64,000 nucleotides of DNA, taken from positions 62,001 through 126,000 of the forward strand of contig JADJCK010000011.1 in NCBI GenBank assembly GCA_016703265.1, given 5' to 3'. Below, piece by piece: positions 8,635 through 18,642 of the stretch. The notes beneath the pieces were generated by a model, which saw only the letters and a program-made list of their open reading frames with translations, did not search any database and had not been told where the DNA came from. The number at the start of each line of letters is the position of its first letter. Within the stretch, counting starts at the first letter, position 1. A program made the translations under genes and the position numbers. This DNA is from a bacterium (GTDB taxonomy: Bacteria; Krumholzibacteriota; Krumholzibacteriia; LZORAL124-64-63).

Positions 8635-11600
8635 TCAGCGCACGAGCGTCAGCTTGGTGGTCACCATGCCGTCGGCCGTCTCCAGCCTCCCGAAGTACAA
8701 GCCGCCGCCCAGCTGGCGACCGGCGTCGTCGCGGCCGTCCCAGGCCGCGCGCCCCTCGCCCGCGGGCAGGGACGCATCCGTCAGCGTGCGCACCAGGCGT
8801 CCGGCCACGTCGTACACGCGCAAGCGCGCCGCGCCCGCACGCGGCAGCGCGTAGCTGAGCACGGCGCCGTTGCGCGACGGATTGGGTCCCGTCGCCTGCA
8901 GCCACAGCCGGGTCACGGCTGCACCGGCGATGGAGGCCGAACCCGGCCGACTCTCGGCCTGCCACGGATGCAGGGCGGTGAGCGTGTAGCTCGCCGCCGC
9001 ATCGCCCGAAGGCGAGGTGTCGAGATAGACCTGCGCGTCGGCCGGCAGCAGCTCGACGGTCAGGCGTTCGGTGCCCGAGGCATCGCTGCGGTCGATGTGC
9101 CAGCCCAGGACCGGGCGATCGTCGGCCGGCCGCCAGTCCAGGCGCACCGCGCCGGGCACGCGCTGGGCCGTGAAGACGGACAGCGCGAACGGGACCCGCA
9201 CCGGCGGCGCCGTGGTCACGCGAACCGCCAGCCCCGACTGCAGGGGCGCCATGCCGGCAATGTTGACGTTGTCATAGGACAACTGCAGCCCGTCCAGCCC
9301 GTCCGGCGATTCCCAGCCCACAGTGGCATACATGCGCAGGTTGTCGTTGTTGGCCACGTGCCGGTAGAGGAACAGCATCTCGCCGTCGCCGCTCGGACCG
9401 ACGCGCACCGCCGGATCCAGCAGCACCAGCTGGAACGTCTGCAGGCCGAGAACCTCGGGCTGGTAGTTCGGCTGCCGGCTCCACTCGATGATGAAGCGGC
9501 CGGTGGCCGCATCGTGCCAGGTGTAGATGCCGTCGGGCGCGATGCCGTTGGGCAGTTCGTCGCCGACACCCGGCATCTCGGGGTTCAGGTTGTCCCAGAA
9601 CGGCGCCACCAGGGCGTCGTTGCCGTGCGTCGAGGGCAGCGTCCAGTTGTAGAAGTCGTAGTCGGTGCCCAGGTCGAACGAGACCCAGCCGTTGTCGCAC
9701 ACGCGCAGCCGCGTGTAGTCCTGCCCGAAATAGCGGAACGTGAACGGCAGGTTCACCTGCACCGAAGTGGCCAGGTTGTCGGGCACCGAGAAATTGAGCT
9801 TCGTCCCGCTGCCGCCGAACAGGGTCGAGATCTCCGTCCAGGCGTAGGTCGGGCGGCTGGCAGGGTAGTCGAGGTCGGCGCTGTCGTAGGCATAGTAGCC
9901 GTGCGCGTCAGGGCCGCTCGGCGCCGTCACGTCGACATCACCGACGATGACCGCGCACGTCGTCTCGCGACGCCAGCCCTCGGTCGTGGTGATCGTGGCC
10001 GCGAAGTTGAGGGCCGTGCCGACGGCCAGCGCCTCGCCCACCGTCACGGACAGGCCGGCGCCGGTGGTCACCGAGGCCCCCGGGGCGCAGGCCCCGAACG
10101 TGGCCGTGGCCCCGTCCAGCGTCGGGCCGGCAGGACTCAGCAACGTCAGCGTGACGGTGCCGCCGGCCGCGGCAAGCGAGCCGTCGTTGCGCAACGTCAG
10201 CCGCAGGTCGGTCGTGCCGCCGGGCTGCACGAAACCGGCCGCCGCTCCCAGCGCCACGGGCTCCAGGCGCGAGGCCGCCACGGTGAACGACCACGCCGAC
10301 GTATCGGTGCCGCCGGCGCCGCGGTCGGCCGCCAGGCGCAGCGTGACCACGTCGCCATCAGCGGCGTCATCGGCGATCGCCACGGTCAGGGGAGATTGCG
10401 CCGTACCCTCGAGCCCGGCCGCGACAGCCGCGAAGGGTGCCGTTCCCGTCACCAGGGCCGGCCCTTCGACACTGGCGGCAGTGACCGAGAAGGCACCGCT
10501 GGAAGCCGTGCCGTGGTTCATCATGCGCAGGGTCACCGAGAGTTCGTCGCCCGGGTTGGGCACGCCGTCGCCGCCGTCGGCCACGGTGGCCCCGCTCGCG
10601 GCCACGTACACGGCCGCAGTGGTGGTCGGCACGGCGGTTTCCACCGGCACCACCAGCGCGCCGGTCACGGTCACATCCACGTTCGCGCCGGCGATGACCG
10701 GCGCCAGCAGCACGTGCGCCATGCCCGCACTGTCAGTGACGCCGCTGCCCAGCAACACCCCGCCCTGGGTGACGCCCACACGGGCGCCCGCGACCGCAAC
10801 ACTGCCGGCAGTCGTCGTCACGGCAACCGACATCTCGTTGCTGCCCGCCGGCAGCAGCGCCGGAGCCGCCACCGTCACGGCACGCGGTGCGCCGCGCCAG
10901 TAGTTCAGCTCGGGATCGCCGAGCAGGTTGTAGATGTGGAAATAGAACTCGACCGATTCCTCGCCGTGGGTGGCGGCATCCAGTTCGTCGGGGAAGTAGT
11001 CGATGAAGCGCAGCTTGCCGGCGTCGAGCAGGGATCCCAGGTCGGTCAGCGAATCGTCGGTGATGCGCTCGAACATGGCGATCGCCATGGCGTCGTTGTA
11101 GCGCGTGTGCGACCAGTGCTCGCCGTTGCCGATGAAGGCCACGGCTCCCTTGCCGGGCGCCTCGGGCGTGCCCTGCCGCACCATGGCCTCGCCGAAGCAG
11201 GCCGGGCTCGACGTGTAGTCGCCCGTCAGGCACACGAAGCTCATGACCACCGGCAGCTTCCAGCCGTTGTTCAAGGCGGGGATGTCGTTCACCGTGTAGG
11301 TGGGCGGATCCCACCCGCCGGAGCCGTAGGCCCAGCCGCGGTAGACGACCATCGAGGCGCCGAGATCGATGCTCTGCCTGATCATCTGGGCACCGAGCAG
11401 CGGCGGCATGGGCACCGGCGAGGTGACCGCCGTGGGGGCACTGAAGCCGATCGACTGCAGCTGCCGGCCGCAGTAGGCCACCGTGTGGGGCGGCGTGGTC
11501 GAGCCGGTCAGGCCGGCAACCATCAGCGATTTCGTGAACCAGGCCGGCTCCGCCGTGTACGGCGTGCGTTCGTAGCCGATGGTGCGCGCGACCATCGTCT

Positions 11601-12408
11601 GCGCCTGCGAGAGATTCTCCACCGGGAAGCGGCCCAGCATCGCGTCGGGCAGGAAGTCGTCGCCGTCCAGCAGCACATAGGGCAGGTCGGTGGGATTGCC
11701 CTGGAACGTGTAGGTCGGGATGGCGCCGATGTCGCCCAGCAGCACCACGTATTCCGGCGGATTGTCCCAGGTGTCGTACGCCGTCTGCAGCCAGGCCTTG
11801 ATGCCGGCCGTCGAGGAGCCGGTCACATCGGTACCGACCGTCACCACGCGCAGGCCCTTGAGCGTCTTCCACTGCGCCAGGGGCGCCACGGCCGCTTCCA
11901 GCGCCGCATCATAGACGATGACGTAGCTGCCCTGGCTCACCGTCGCCGCCTTGCCGGCCGGCAGGCCGCCGAGGGCCGCGTCGAGCGCCGGCGAGGCCAG
12001 GCGATGGTCGGGCGCCTCGGCGTCCCAGTTGCCGTCGTGCGCCACCTGCAGCGTGACCGGCGCCTGGCCGGCCGCTGCTTCGGCCCGCGCCAGCAGCACC
12101 GGGCGTCCGCGCATGATCATCACGCGTCCCGGCTCCGCCGACGCCTGCGCGCCGGCCTGGCCGGCAACCCAGGCACGGCCACCGGACGCATCGCGCGGCA
12201 GGGCCACGAGCGCCCCGCGCGCGCCGCCTTCGACCAGCGACGGTGCTGCGGTCAGGGTGACGAGACCAGGTCCATCGGCGGCGACCGGGCCGGTCCCGGC
12301 GATGGACGCGGGGACGGTCCCGGCCGCCGTGAAGGCGGCCAGGACCGTGGCAGAGGCAAGTCGGATCGCGGTGTTGAACCGGACAACTTGCGGCAGGCGG
12401 TACGTCAT
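8635..12408 (-). CDS. Secreted gingipain-like (C25 family) protein with surface-sorting tail
   Basis: 1257 residues. Signal-like start, then a C25-type fold at about residues 160-520 (SYVIVYDAAL, WKTLKGLRVVTV, VLLGDIGAIPTYT, LPDAMLGRFP). Next come a CARDB-like domain, a nidogen-like domain (YYAYDSADLDYP, LPFTFRYFGQDYTRLRVCDNGW), a fibronectin-like part and the FlgD-Ig tail (RLRVYDVAGRLVRTL, AWDGRDDAGRQL). The catalytic Cys position is kept (C393 in FVCLTGDY). The upstream 'GHG' of gingipains is replaced by YRGWA (356-360), so activity is uncertain. The ATG overlaps the TGA of the beta-helix gene (ATGA), which fixes the start inside a longer open frame. Confidence 0.85.
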   Translation of the reverse strand: MTYRLPQVVRFNTAIRLASATVLAAFTAAGTVPASIAGTGPVAADGPGLVTLTAAPSLVEGGARGALVALPRDASGGRAWVAGQAGAQASAEPGRVMIMRGRPVLLARAEAAAGQAPVTLQVAHDGNWDAEAPDHRLASPALDAALGGLPAGKAATVSQGSYVIVYDAALEAAVAPLAQWKTLKGLRVVTVGTDVTGSSTAGIKAWLQTAYDTWDNPPEYVVLLGDIGAIPTYTFQGNPTDLPYVLLDGDDFLPDAMLGRFPVENLSQAQTMVARTIGYERTPYTAEPAWFTKSLMVAGLTGSTTPPHTVAYCGRQLQSIGFSAPTAVTSPVPMPPLLGAQMIRQSIDLGASMVVYRGWAYGSGGWDPPTYTVNDIPALNNGWKLPVVMSFVCLTGDYTSSPACFGEAMVRQGTPEAPGKGAVAFIGNGEHWSHTRYNDAMAIAMFERITDDSLTDLGSLLDAGKLRFIDYFPDELDAATHGEESVEFYFHIYNLLGDPELNYWRGAPRAVTVAAPALLPAGSNEMSVAVTTTAGSVAVAGARVGVTQGGVLLGSGVTDSAGMAHVLLAPVIAGANVDVTVTGALVVPVETAVPTTTAAVYVAASGATVADGGDGVPNPGDELSVTLRMMNHGTASSGAFSVTAASVEGPALVTGTAPFAAVAAGLEGTAQSPLTVAIADDAADGDVVTLRLAADRGAGGTDTSAWSFTVAASRLEPVALGAAAGFVQPGGTTDLRLTLRNDGSLAAAGGTVTLTLLSPAGPTLDGATATFGACAPGASVTTGAGLSVTVGEALAVGTALNFAATITTTEGWRRETTCAVIVGDVDVTAPSGPDAHGYYAYDSADLDYPASRPTYAWTEISTLFGGSGTKLNFSVPDNLATSVQVNLPFTFRYFGQDYTRLRVCDNGWVSFDLGTDYDFYNWTLPSTHGNDALVAPFWDNLNPEMPGVGDELPNGIAPDGIYTWHDAATGRFIIEWSRQPNYQPEVLGLQTFQLVLLDPAVRVGPSGDGEMLFLYRHVANNDNLRMYATVGWESPDGLDGLQLSYDNVNIAGMAPLQSGLAVRVTTAPPVRVPFALSVFTAQRVPGAVRLDWRPADDRPVLGWHIDRSDASGTERLTVELLPADAQVYLDTSPSGDAAASYTLTALHPWQAESRPGSASIAGAAVTRLWLQATGPNPSRNGAVLSYALPRAGAARLRVYDVAGRLVRTLTDASLPAGEGRAAWDGRDDAGRQLGGGLYFGRLETADGMVTTKLTLVR

Positions 12409-14054
12409 CGGATCAAGCTCATCCTTCGGCTGACGAACGTTCCGGCGGACTCGACGCGGTAGAGGTAGACGCCGCTCGGCACGGGACGGCCGGCATCGTC
12501 GATGCCGCGCCAGGTCAATTCGGTGCGGCCGGCCGCCGCCTGGTCCCAGGTGCGCGTGTAGACCTGCGCCCCGCGCACGTCGTGGATGCGCAGCGTGACC
12601 GGGCCCGCCTGCCTCAGTTCGAACCAGATGGTCGTGGCCGGGTTGAAGGGGTTCGGCGTGTTGCCTGCGTCCAGCTTCGCGGCCAGCGGCAGCGGCGCGG
12701 CACTGGCCCCGCAACCGGCGGGCAGCGCGCCGACCAGCAGGCCGTTGCACGGCGCGCCCGGCCGGCTGCCCGGCGCGCAGGAGCTGCCGGGCACCAGGCC
12801 GTAGGGCTTCGCGACGGTGCCGCAGAAGCCCGGATCGAGGGCGAAGTTGCCGCCGCCGTCGGTGCCGCACAACGCATCGCCGCCCGCATTGCCCCACACG
12901 TCGGAACAGGTGATGACCGGCGTGGCCGACAAGCACCACACGCCCTGGCCGGCGTCGGCCCCGGCGATGATGCAGCGCGTGATGACGGGCTCCGCGCCCC
13001 ACTGCACGGAAATGCCGCCGCCGAACCCGTTCACGCTGGTCGCATTGTCGGCGATGGTGCAGTTCTCGATGGTCGGCGAGGGCGTGAACGACACGTCGAT
13101 GCCGCCGCCCTCGGCGTAGAACCCGCTGCAGGTGTTCAGGGCGATCACGTTCGAACGCAGCACGGGCACGCTCTGGCTGACCGCGATGCCGCCGCCGAGG
13201 CTGTAGGTGCCGGCCGCGTCGTTGCGCAGGATGCTGCAGTTCTCCAGCAGGCCGCCCGCGTCCTGCACGAAGGCGACGCCGCCGCCGTAGCCGAGCGTCT
13301 CGTTGTCGGTGATCACGCAGTCGGTGATCGTCGGCGTCGCGCTCTGCACGGCGATGCCGCCGCCGTTGCCGAAGCTGGCGTTGATCACGTTGAACGAGAT
13401 GGTGCAACCGTCGATGACGGGCGAGCAGTTGGTGCGGATGAAGATGCCCGCGCCCGACGGCGCCGTGTTGTGGTGGATGCTGCAGTCCGTGACCTGCGGG
13501 CTGCTGCTCTCCTCGATCGCCAGGCCGCCACCCTGCTTGGCCAGGTTGTTGTCGATCTCCAGGCGGGTCAGCACCGGGTTGGCGTTGTTGATGCAGACAA
13601 CGCCGCCGTCGTTGCAGGCCGTCACCCGCACGTCGGTGATCGTCACGCTGGACGGCACATTGCGCAGCAGGATGCCGGCGCCGAAGATCTGGGCATAGGC
13701 GCCGCGCACCTGGAGGTTCTCCACGCTGCAGTTGCTCACGCCGTCGCCGAAGATGCCGCGCCCGAGCCCCTGGGCATCGATGATCGTCGCGGCCGGTCCG
13801 GCGCCGCGGATGGTCACGCCGGTCTTCAGGATGACGCAGGCCGGCGTCGTCCCGGCGCCCTCGGTCGGGTGTGTGCAGTCGGTGTAGGTACCGGCAGCCA
13901 CGAGCACGATGTCGCCGGCGGCCGAAGCCTGCACGGCGGCGTGGATGGTGGCGTACTGGGCGGGCACGTTGCGCGTGGCGGCAACGGCCGGGACAGTGGC
14001 CAGGCAAACGGCCAGCATGGCCAGCGACAGGACGCGGGTAGGTGCGGACTTCAT
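12405..14054 (-). CDS. Secreted right-handed beta-helix protein with FlgD-Ig tail
   Basis: 549 residues. Signal peptide (LSLAMLAVCLATVPAVAA), then NVPAQYATIHAAVQASAAGDIVLVAAGTY, the usual opening of parallel beta-helix surface proteins. About ten turns follow of the type 'PxITDCxIxxNxxxxGGGIxV', residues 95-400. The C-terminus (NTPNPFNPATTIWFEL, RIHDVRGAQVYTR, TWRGIDDAGRPVPSGVYLYRV) is the FlgD/T9SS-like module. AGGAAGGA stands 7 bases before the ATG. It is the first gene of the long minus-strand run and is coupled to the C25 gene by an ATGA overlap. Such folds bind or cut polysaccharides, but no catalytic residues can be assigned. Confidence 0.87.
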   Translation of the reverse strand: MKSAPTRVLSLAMLAVCLATVPAVAATRNVPAQYATIHAAVQASAAGDIVLVAAGTYTDCTHPTEGAGTTPACVILKTGVTIRGAGPAATIIDAQGLGRGIFGDGVSNCSVENLQVRGAYAQIFGAGILLRNVPSSVTITDVRVTACNDGGVVCINNANPVLTRLEIDNNLAKQGGGLAIEESSSPQVTDCSIHHNTAPSGAGIFIRTNCSPVIDGCTISFNVINASFGNGGGIAVQSATPTITDCVITDNETLGYGGGVAFVQDAGGLLENCSILRNDAAGTYSLGGGIAVSQSVPVLRSNVIALNTCSGFYAEGGGIDVSFTPSPTIENCTIADNATSVNGFGGGISVQWGAEPVITRCIIAGADAGQGVWCLSATPVITCSDVWGNAGGDALCGTDGGGNFALDPGFCGTVAKPYGLVPGSSCAPGSRPGAPCNGLLVGALPAGCGASAAPLPLAAKLDAGNTPNPFNPATTIWFELRQAGPVTLRIHDVRGAQVYTRTWDQAAAGRTELTWRGIDDAGRPVPSGVYLYRVESAGTFVSRRMSLIR

Positions 14055-14438
14055 CGTTGTGTTCCTTCCTGCGGGCCGCGGGATCGGCGTCCGGCGGGTG
14101 CCGGGCGGGGGCGTATCCCGGGTCTTGGAATGTGGCTTCGATTATAACCCAGTCCCCCGGCCTCAGGCCATCGGGAAATTGATCGCACTTTGGCGACAAT
14201 TGCTCATTTAACACCGATTTATGTCACCATTGCGCCGAATTTGGCGCGAGTTCGCGATAATAAAGTCAAGCCACTTAACCTCATGATCTGATATGATTCC
14301 TCCAATCGCCATCGGGTCCGCGCGCACCACCAACGCGGACCTTGCCGTGCCGGCTTCCTCGTCCTACCGGGCGCCGGCATTCCTGCCCGACGCGCCGCCC
14401 CTGCGGCGGCCGGCGTGATCTCCCGGGAGGCCTCACGA
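14055..14438. promoter_or_regulatory. AT-rich divergent control region
   Basis: 384 bases separate two divergent surface-protein genes. The stretch 14135-14320 is strikingly AT-rich for this genome and must hold promoters for both directions. It contains the palindrome at 14232-14247. I could not place convincing -35/-10 pairs. The last 100 bases before 14439 return to high GC. Confidence 0.55.
14232..14247. promoter_or_regulatory. Operator-like palindrome between divergent genes
   Basis: GCGCCGAATTTGGCGC has perfect GCGCC/GGCGC arms, and the centre is symmetric apart from one G-T pair. It lies in the middle of the AT-rich divergent region and could bind a dimeric regulator. No regulator is encoded nearby. 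Confidence 0.35.
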
Positions 14439-16472
14439 ATGCGTTCCTGGCGTCAGTTCCCCGCCCTGTCCCTCATCGCCTGCTGCCTGGCCGTCGGTGG
14501 CCTGACCGGATCGGTTGCCCTGGCAGCCGCCGGAGCCGTGGCTGACAACGGCGAAGCCCACTGGGCGCTCACAGCCGGCGATGCCGCGCGTATTTCGGTC
14601 ACCTTGCAGGTGCCCGCCCCCACAGTTCGCGAGGCGGAACTGCTCGGCGAGACGTTCGCCGAGATCAGCCTGCCCGGCACCGAGGCGGCCGGCGTGCCCG
14701 GCCAGCCGGCCTTGCCGGTGCTGGGACGTTTCGTTGCCGTGCCCGCAGGCATGACGGTGCGCCTGGTCGCGGCGCGCGCCCCTGAGCAGGTGCTCGACGG
14801 CGCCTGGCGGCCCCTGCCGGCGCAGCCGGTGTCCGCCGCCGACGCGCCGGCCACCTGGGACCGCGCCTGGTACGCCCAGAAGGCCGCCGCCACGCGCGCC
14901 CCCCTGGCCGAAGTGGGCGAGCCCGCGGTGATGCACGGTGTGCGCGTGGTCCCTGTCACGGTGCGCCCGGTGTCGTGGAATCGCGCGACGGGCCAGGTGG
15001 CCTGGACGCCCTCGGTGGAACTCGACCTCGAGTTGGTGCCGGCGACCGATGCTGCCGCGCCGGTCCGCGCCGACCGCCCGCTGCCGGCCTCGTTCGTGAC
15101 GCTTCTCGAGCAGAGCGTGCTCGGCTTCGACAAGGCCTCAGCGACGACCGTGCCCCTGGGCACCTGGGTGTGCATCGCGCCGAACGACCCCGCCGTGCTG
15201 ACCGCCGTCGAGCCGTTGGTGGCGTGGCGCGCACGCCAGGGCTACAACGTGGTCTCCGTGACCACGGCTGAAACCGGCACTTCGACCACGGCCATCAAGG
15301 CCTGGCTGCAGAACCAGTACAATACGCTGTCCATCCCCCTCGAGATGGTCTGCCTGGTGGGCGATGCGAGCGGCACCGTCGCAACGGCCACCTGGAGCGA
15401 GTCGCTGTCCGGCTACAACGGCGAAGGTGACCACCCCTACACGCAGCTCGACGGTACCGACATCCTGCCGGATGTCCACATCGGCCGCCTGTCCGCCAGC
15501 AGCGCCGCCGAGCTGACGACCATCGTCAACAAGATCGTCGGCTACGAAAGCAGCCCCTGGCTGACGAACGACACGAACTGGTTCCGGCGGGCCGGCCTGA
15601 CCGGCGACCCCTCCACTTCGGGCTACAGCTGCATCTGGACGAACCAGTGGGTGAAGGACCAGCTGCTGCGGCTCAACTACGCGACCGTCGACACGATCTG
15701 GAGCGGCAATTTCGCGACCCTGATGACGGCGAACGTCAGCACGGGCGAAAGCATCTTCACCTACCGCGGCTACTACGGCATGAGCGGCCTGACGACCGGG
15801 CACATTTCCACGATGTCGAACGGCAGGAAGCTTCCGTATGCGATCATCATGACCTGCGGCACAGGGAGCTTCGCCCAGGATGCCAACTGCCGCAGCGAGG
15901 CCTTCCTGCGCCGTGCCAACGGCGGCGCCGTGGCCGCGATCGGCACTGCGACGATCGGCACGCACACGCGCTACAACAACTGCATCTTCGCGGGTGTCGC
16001 CGACGGCGTGCTCAACACCGGCGACCAGCGCACGGGCCCGTCACTGTCGCACGGCAAGCTGAACATGTACCTGAACTACAACGCCAACGAGGCTTCCGAG
16101 GTAGCTATCTGGTCGACCTGGAACAACCTCATGGGCGACCCCGCCACCTCCATCTGGACAGCCGTCCCAATCGACCTCGCAGTGACCGCGCCCGCAGCTC
16201 TCGACGACAACGCCAACGCGCTGCCGGCCCTGGTCACCGCCGGCGGCAGCCCCGTCGAAGGGCGCGCTCGTGGCGTTGTACCGCAAGGGCGTCATCAGCG
16301 TCAGCGCCCTGACCGGCGCGGACGGCCGCGTGGTCCTGCCGGTTTCCGGCCTGGTCGACGGCACGTACCAGCTGACGGTCACCGGCACCAACCTGAAGCC
16401 CTGGCTCGGTGTCGCCACCGTGGGCCCGCAGGCCGTGTCGCTGGCGCCCGGCGCACTGATTGTCGACGATGA
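14439..16472 (+). CDS. Frame piece 1: signal peptide, propeptide and C25-like catalytic region
   Basis: First frame of 14439-19571. Residues 1-35 are a signal peptide (LSLIACCLAVGGL). Residues 85-120 are a propeptide_C25-like strand set (GVPGQPALPVLGRFVAVPAG). Residues 240-590 are gingipain-like: WVCIAPND, VEPLVAWRARQGYNVVSV, MVCLVGDASG, DILPDVHIGRLSA. The Cys position is present (C473 in IMTCGTGSF), while the usual GHG is YRGYYG (Y442 onward). A His does occur shortly after (LTTGHIS). Sequence past residue 607 is out of frame. Confidence 0.72.
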   Translation: MRSWRQFPALSLIACCLAVGGLTGSVALAAAGAVADNGEAHWALTAGDAARISVTLQVPAPTVREAELLGETFAEISLPGTEAAGVPGQPALPVLGRFVAVPAGMTVRLVAARAPEQVLDGAWRPLPAQPVSAADAPATWDRAWYAQKAAATRAPLAEVGEPAVMHGVRVVPVTVRPVSWNRATGQVAWTPSVELDLELVPATDAAAPVRADRPLPASFVTLLEQSVLGFDKASATTVPLGTWVCIAPNDPAVLTAVEPLVAWRARQGYNVVSVTTAETGTSTTAIKAWLQNQYNTLSIPLEMVCLVGDASGTVATATWSESLSGYNGEGDHPYTQLDGTDILPDVHIGRLSASSAAELTTIVNKIVGYESSPWLTNDTNWFRRAGLTGDPSTSGYSCIWTNQWVKDQLLRLNYATVDTIWSGNFATLMTANVSTGESIFTYRGYYGMSGLTTGHISTMSNGRKLPYAIIMTCGTGSFAQDANCRSEAFLRRANGGAVAAIGTATIGTHTRYNNCIFAGVADGVLNTGDQRTGPSLSHGKLNMYLNYNANEASEVAIWSTWNNLMGDPATSIWTAVPIDLAVTAPAALDDNANALPALVTAGGSPVEGRARGVVPQGRHQRQRPDRRGRPRGPAGFRPGRRHVPADGHRHQPEALARCRHRGPAGRVAGARRTDCRR

Positions 16473-18642
16473 CGCCGTCGGCGCCAGCCAGGGCGACGGC
16501 GACGGACTGGCCGAACCCGGCGAGACGGTGGAATTGATGATCGGCCTGGCGAACGGGGGCACCGGGACGGCCACCGGGGTCACGGCGCAGCTGTCCAGCC
16601 CCGACGCCCTGGCGGTCGTGGCCCAGGCGGCGGCCGGCTACGGCAGCATCCTCAGCGGCGCCACGGGCGTCCAGGATGCGCCGTTCGTGCTGCAGATCGA
16701 CGCCGGCATGCGCGGCGGCAACGGCGTGCCCCTTCAGCTGGTGGGCACGGCGGCGGGGATCGATTACACGGGCCTCGTCGACTTCAAGGTCAACGGCCCC
16801 GCGCTGACGCTCACGGCATCGCTGCTGGGCGGGGTCGGCGGCACGCTGAACCCCGGCCAGACGGGCACGCTGCGCATCACAGTGCGGAACGACGGCAACG
16901 CCGCCACTGCCGGCGCCACGGCTGTCCTTTCGAGCACCGACCCCTGGGTGACGGCCGCCGATACCGACGGCACCCTGCCGGCCATCGCCGTCGGCGGCCT
17001 GGGCGACAACAGCGGCAACCTGTTCTCGCTGCAGGTCTCCTCTGACTGCCTGCCCGGCCACCTCACGGTGCTGAATGTCGACGTCACGTTCGCCGAGGGC
17101 GGCAAGGCGCAGGTCGCCGTGCCGGTCACCTTCGGCACGCGCACGGTCACCGACCCGGTGGGCCCCGACGCCGGCGGCTACTACGCCTTCGACAACGGCG
17201 ATCTGGGCTACGGCCAGGCGCCCGTCTACGAATGGGTCGAGATCGACCCGGCTCTGGGCGGTCCCGGCCAATCGGTCGGCCTGACCGACTTCGCGATCTA
17301 CTCCGACGACACGCGCGTCGTCGACCTGCCGTTCCCGTTCACTTACTACGGGCGCGACTTCAGCAAGATCTCCATCTGCTCGAACGGCTGGCTCGCCATG
17401 GGCGCCACCTACCAGCGGCACTACCGCAACCGCGCGCTGCCTGCCGTCGAGGCCCCCGAGGACATGGTCTGTGTGTACTGGGACGAACTCTACGCCGTGT
17501 CTGGCGACGGCGGCGTGTTCACCTGGTACGACGCCGTCAACCACCGGTTCATCATCGAGTGGCGCCGGATGCGCAACGAGGTTGGCCAGGCGATCGAGAC
17601 GTTCCAGGCCGCCCTCTACGACCCGGCCCACCAGGCAGGCGACGGCCTGATCCTGATGCAATACCAGACCGTCAACCAGGTCGACTCGCTGGAAGGCTAC
17701 TCGACGGTCGGCATCCAGAGCATCTCGCAGGACTCTGCCCTGCAGTACTCGTACTGGAACGCCTATTCCGGGGGCGCGGCAGCGCTGGCTGCCGGGCGCG
17801 CCATCATGTTCCGCACCTATGCGCCGCAGGCGATGGGCGCAGTCGCGGGCAACGTGACCAACGCCAGCGCCGGCGGGGCCCCGATCACGGGCGCTACGGT
17901 ATCGATCCTCGGCAGCGGACGTAACGCGATCACGAGCGGCGGGCTGTTCGAACGCAGCGTGCCGATCGGGACCTGGGACGTGGCGGTCAGCCATCCCAGC
18001 TTCGCTCCCGACACCACCTATGGCGTAGTCATCAGCGAAGGCGCTACGAGCACCGTCGATTTCGCACTGGTCGATGTCGCCGGCCCGGCCTTCACGGGGA
18101 CGGCCGTGCCTGCCAGCACGAGCGACACTGAAGGCCCCTACGTGGTCACGACCAACGTGACCGACTTCTCGGGCGTGGCCTCCATGCGGTTCTTCTACAC
18201 GTCGTCCACCACCGGTGGCCCGTTCGAACTGCCGCTGACGACAACCGGGCAGCCTGACCAGTTCCAGGCCGCCATCCCCGGACAGGCCGCAGGCACGCGC
18301 GTGCAGTTCTGGCTGGAAGGCAGCGACGTGGTCGGCAACCCGAGCCTTGAGCCGACCGGCGGCCCCTTCGCTCCGCACGGCTTCGTCGTGGCGACGGTCA
18401 CCGACCTGGTTTCCGCGGACATGGAGACGGCCGCGGGCTGGACCGGGGGCGCGCCTGGCGACAACGCCACTTCGGGCACCTGGACGCGCGTGGACCCCAA
18501 CGCGGTGTACTCGACACCCAGCAGGTGCAGCCCGAGGACGCCCATTCCCCGGCCGGCACGATCTGCTGGGTCACAGGCGACGACCCGGCGGGCAGCGCCC
18601 AGGGCGCCGCCGACGTCGACGGTGGCACCACGACCCTGCTGA
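16270..18642 (+). CDS. Frame piece 2: CARDB-like, nidogen-like and carboxypeptidase-regulatory-like domains
   Basis: Second frame of 14439-19571. It opens within a beta-sandwich (ALYRKGVISVSALTGADG). Two CARDB-type domains follow (EPGETVELMIGLANGGTGTA; NPGQTGTLRITVRNDGNA). Then comes a nidogen-like domain (YYAFDNGDLGYG, LPFPFTYYGRDFSKISICSNGW), which is very close to that of the other C25-like protein. A carboxypeptidase-regulatory-like domain (GNVTNASAGGAPITGATVSI) comes last. Sequence after about 18510 is out of frame. Confidence 0.7.
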   Translation: MALYRKGVISVSALTGADGRVVLPVSGLVDGTYQLTVTGTNLKPWLGVATVGPQAVSLAPGALIVDDDAVGASQGDGDGLAEPGETVELMIGLANGGTGTATGVTAQLSSPDALAVVAQAAAGYGSILSGATGVQDAPFVLQIDAGMRGGNGVPLQLVGTAAGIDYTGLVDFKVNGPALTLTASLLGGVGGTLNPGQTGTLRITVRNDGNAATAGATAVLSSTDPWVTAADTDGTLPAIAVGGLGDNSGNLFSLQVSSDCLPGHLTVLNVDVTFAEGGKAQVAVPVTFGTRTVTDPVGPDAGGYYAFDNGDLGYGQAPVYEWVEIDPALGGPGQSVGLTDFAIYSDDTRVVDLPFPFTYYGRDFSKISICSNGWLAMGATYQRHYRNRALPAVEAPEDMVCVYWDELYAVSGDGGVFTWYDAVNHRFIIEWRRMRNEVGQAIETFQAALYDPAHQAGDGLILMQYQTVNQVDSLEGYSTVGIQSISQDSALQYSYWNAYSGGAAALAAGRAIMFRTYAPQAMGAVAGNVTNASAGGAPITGATVSILGSGRNAITSGGLFERSVPIGTWDVAVSHPSFAPDTTYGVVISEGATSTVDFALVDVAGPAFTGTAVPASTSDTEGPYVVTTNVTDFSGVASMRFFYTSSTTGGPFELPLTTTGQPDQFQAAIPGQAAGTRVQFWLEGSDVVGNPSLEPTGGPFAPHGFVVATVTDLVSADMETAAGWTGGAPGDNATSGTWTRVDPNAVYSTPSRCSPRTPIPRPARSAGSQATTRRAAPRAPPTSTVAPRPC

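Noticed and set aside
8968..12462. A 1164-codon open frame on the plus strand opposite the C25-like gene.
   Set aside because: It is rich in Arg, Gly, His and Val with no domain logic. In GC-rich DNA the antisense frame of a real gene often stays open. The minus-strand frame has clear domains.
8635..14214. A single 1859-residue protein covering 8635-14214.
   Set aside because: The N-terminal 600 residues of this frame are the shadow of the beta-helix gene. The ATG overlapping that gene's TGA is the natural start.
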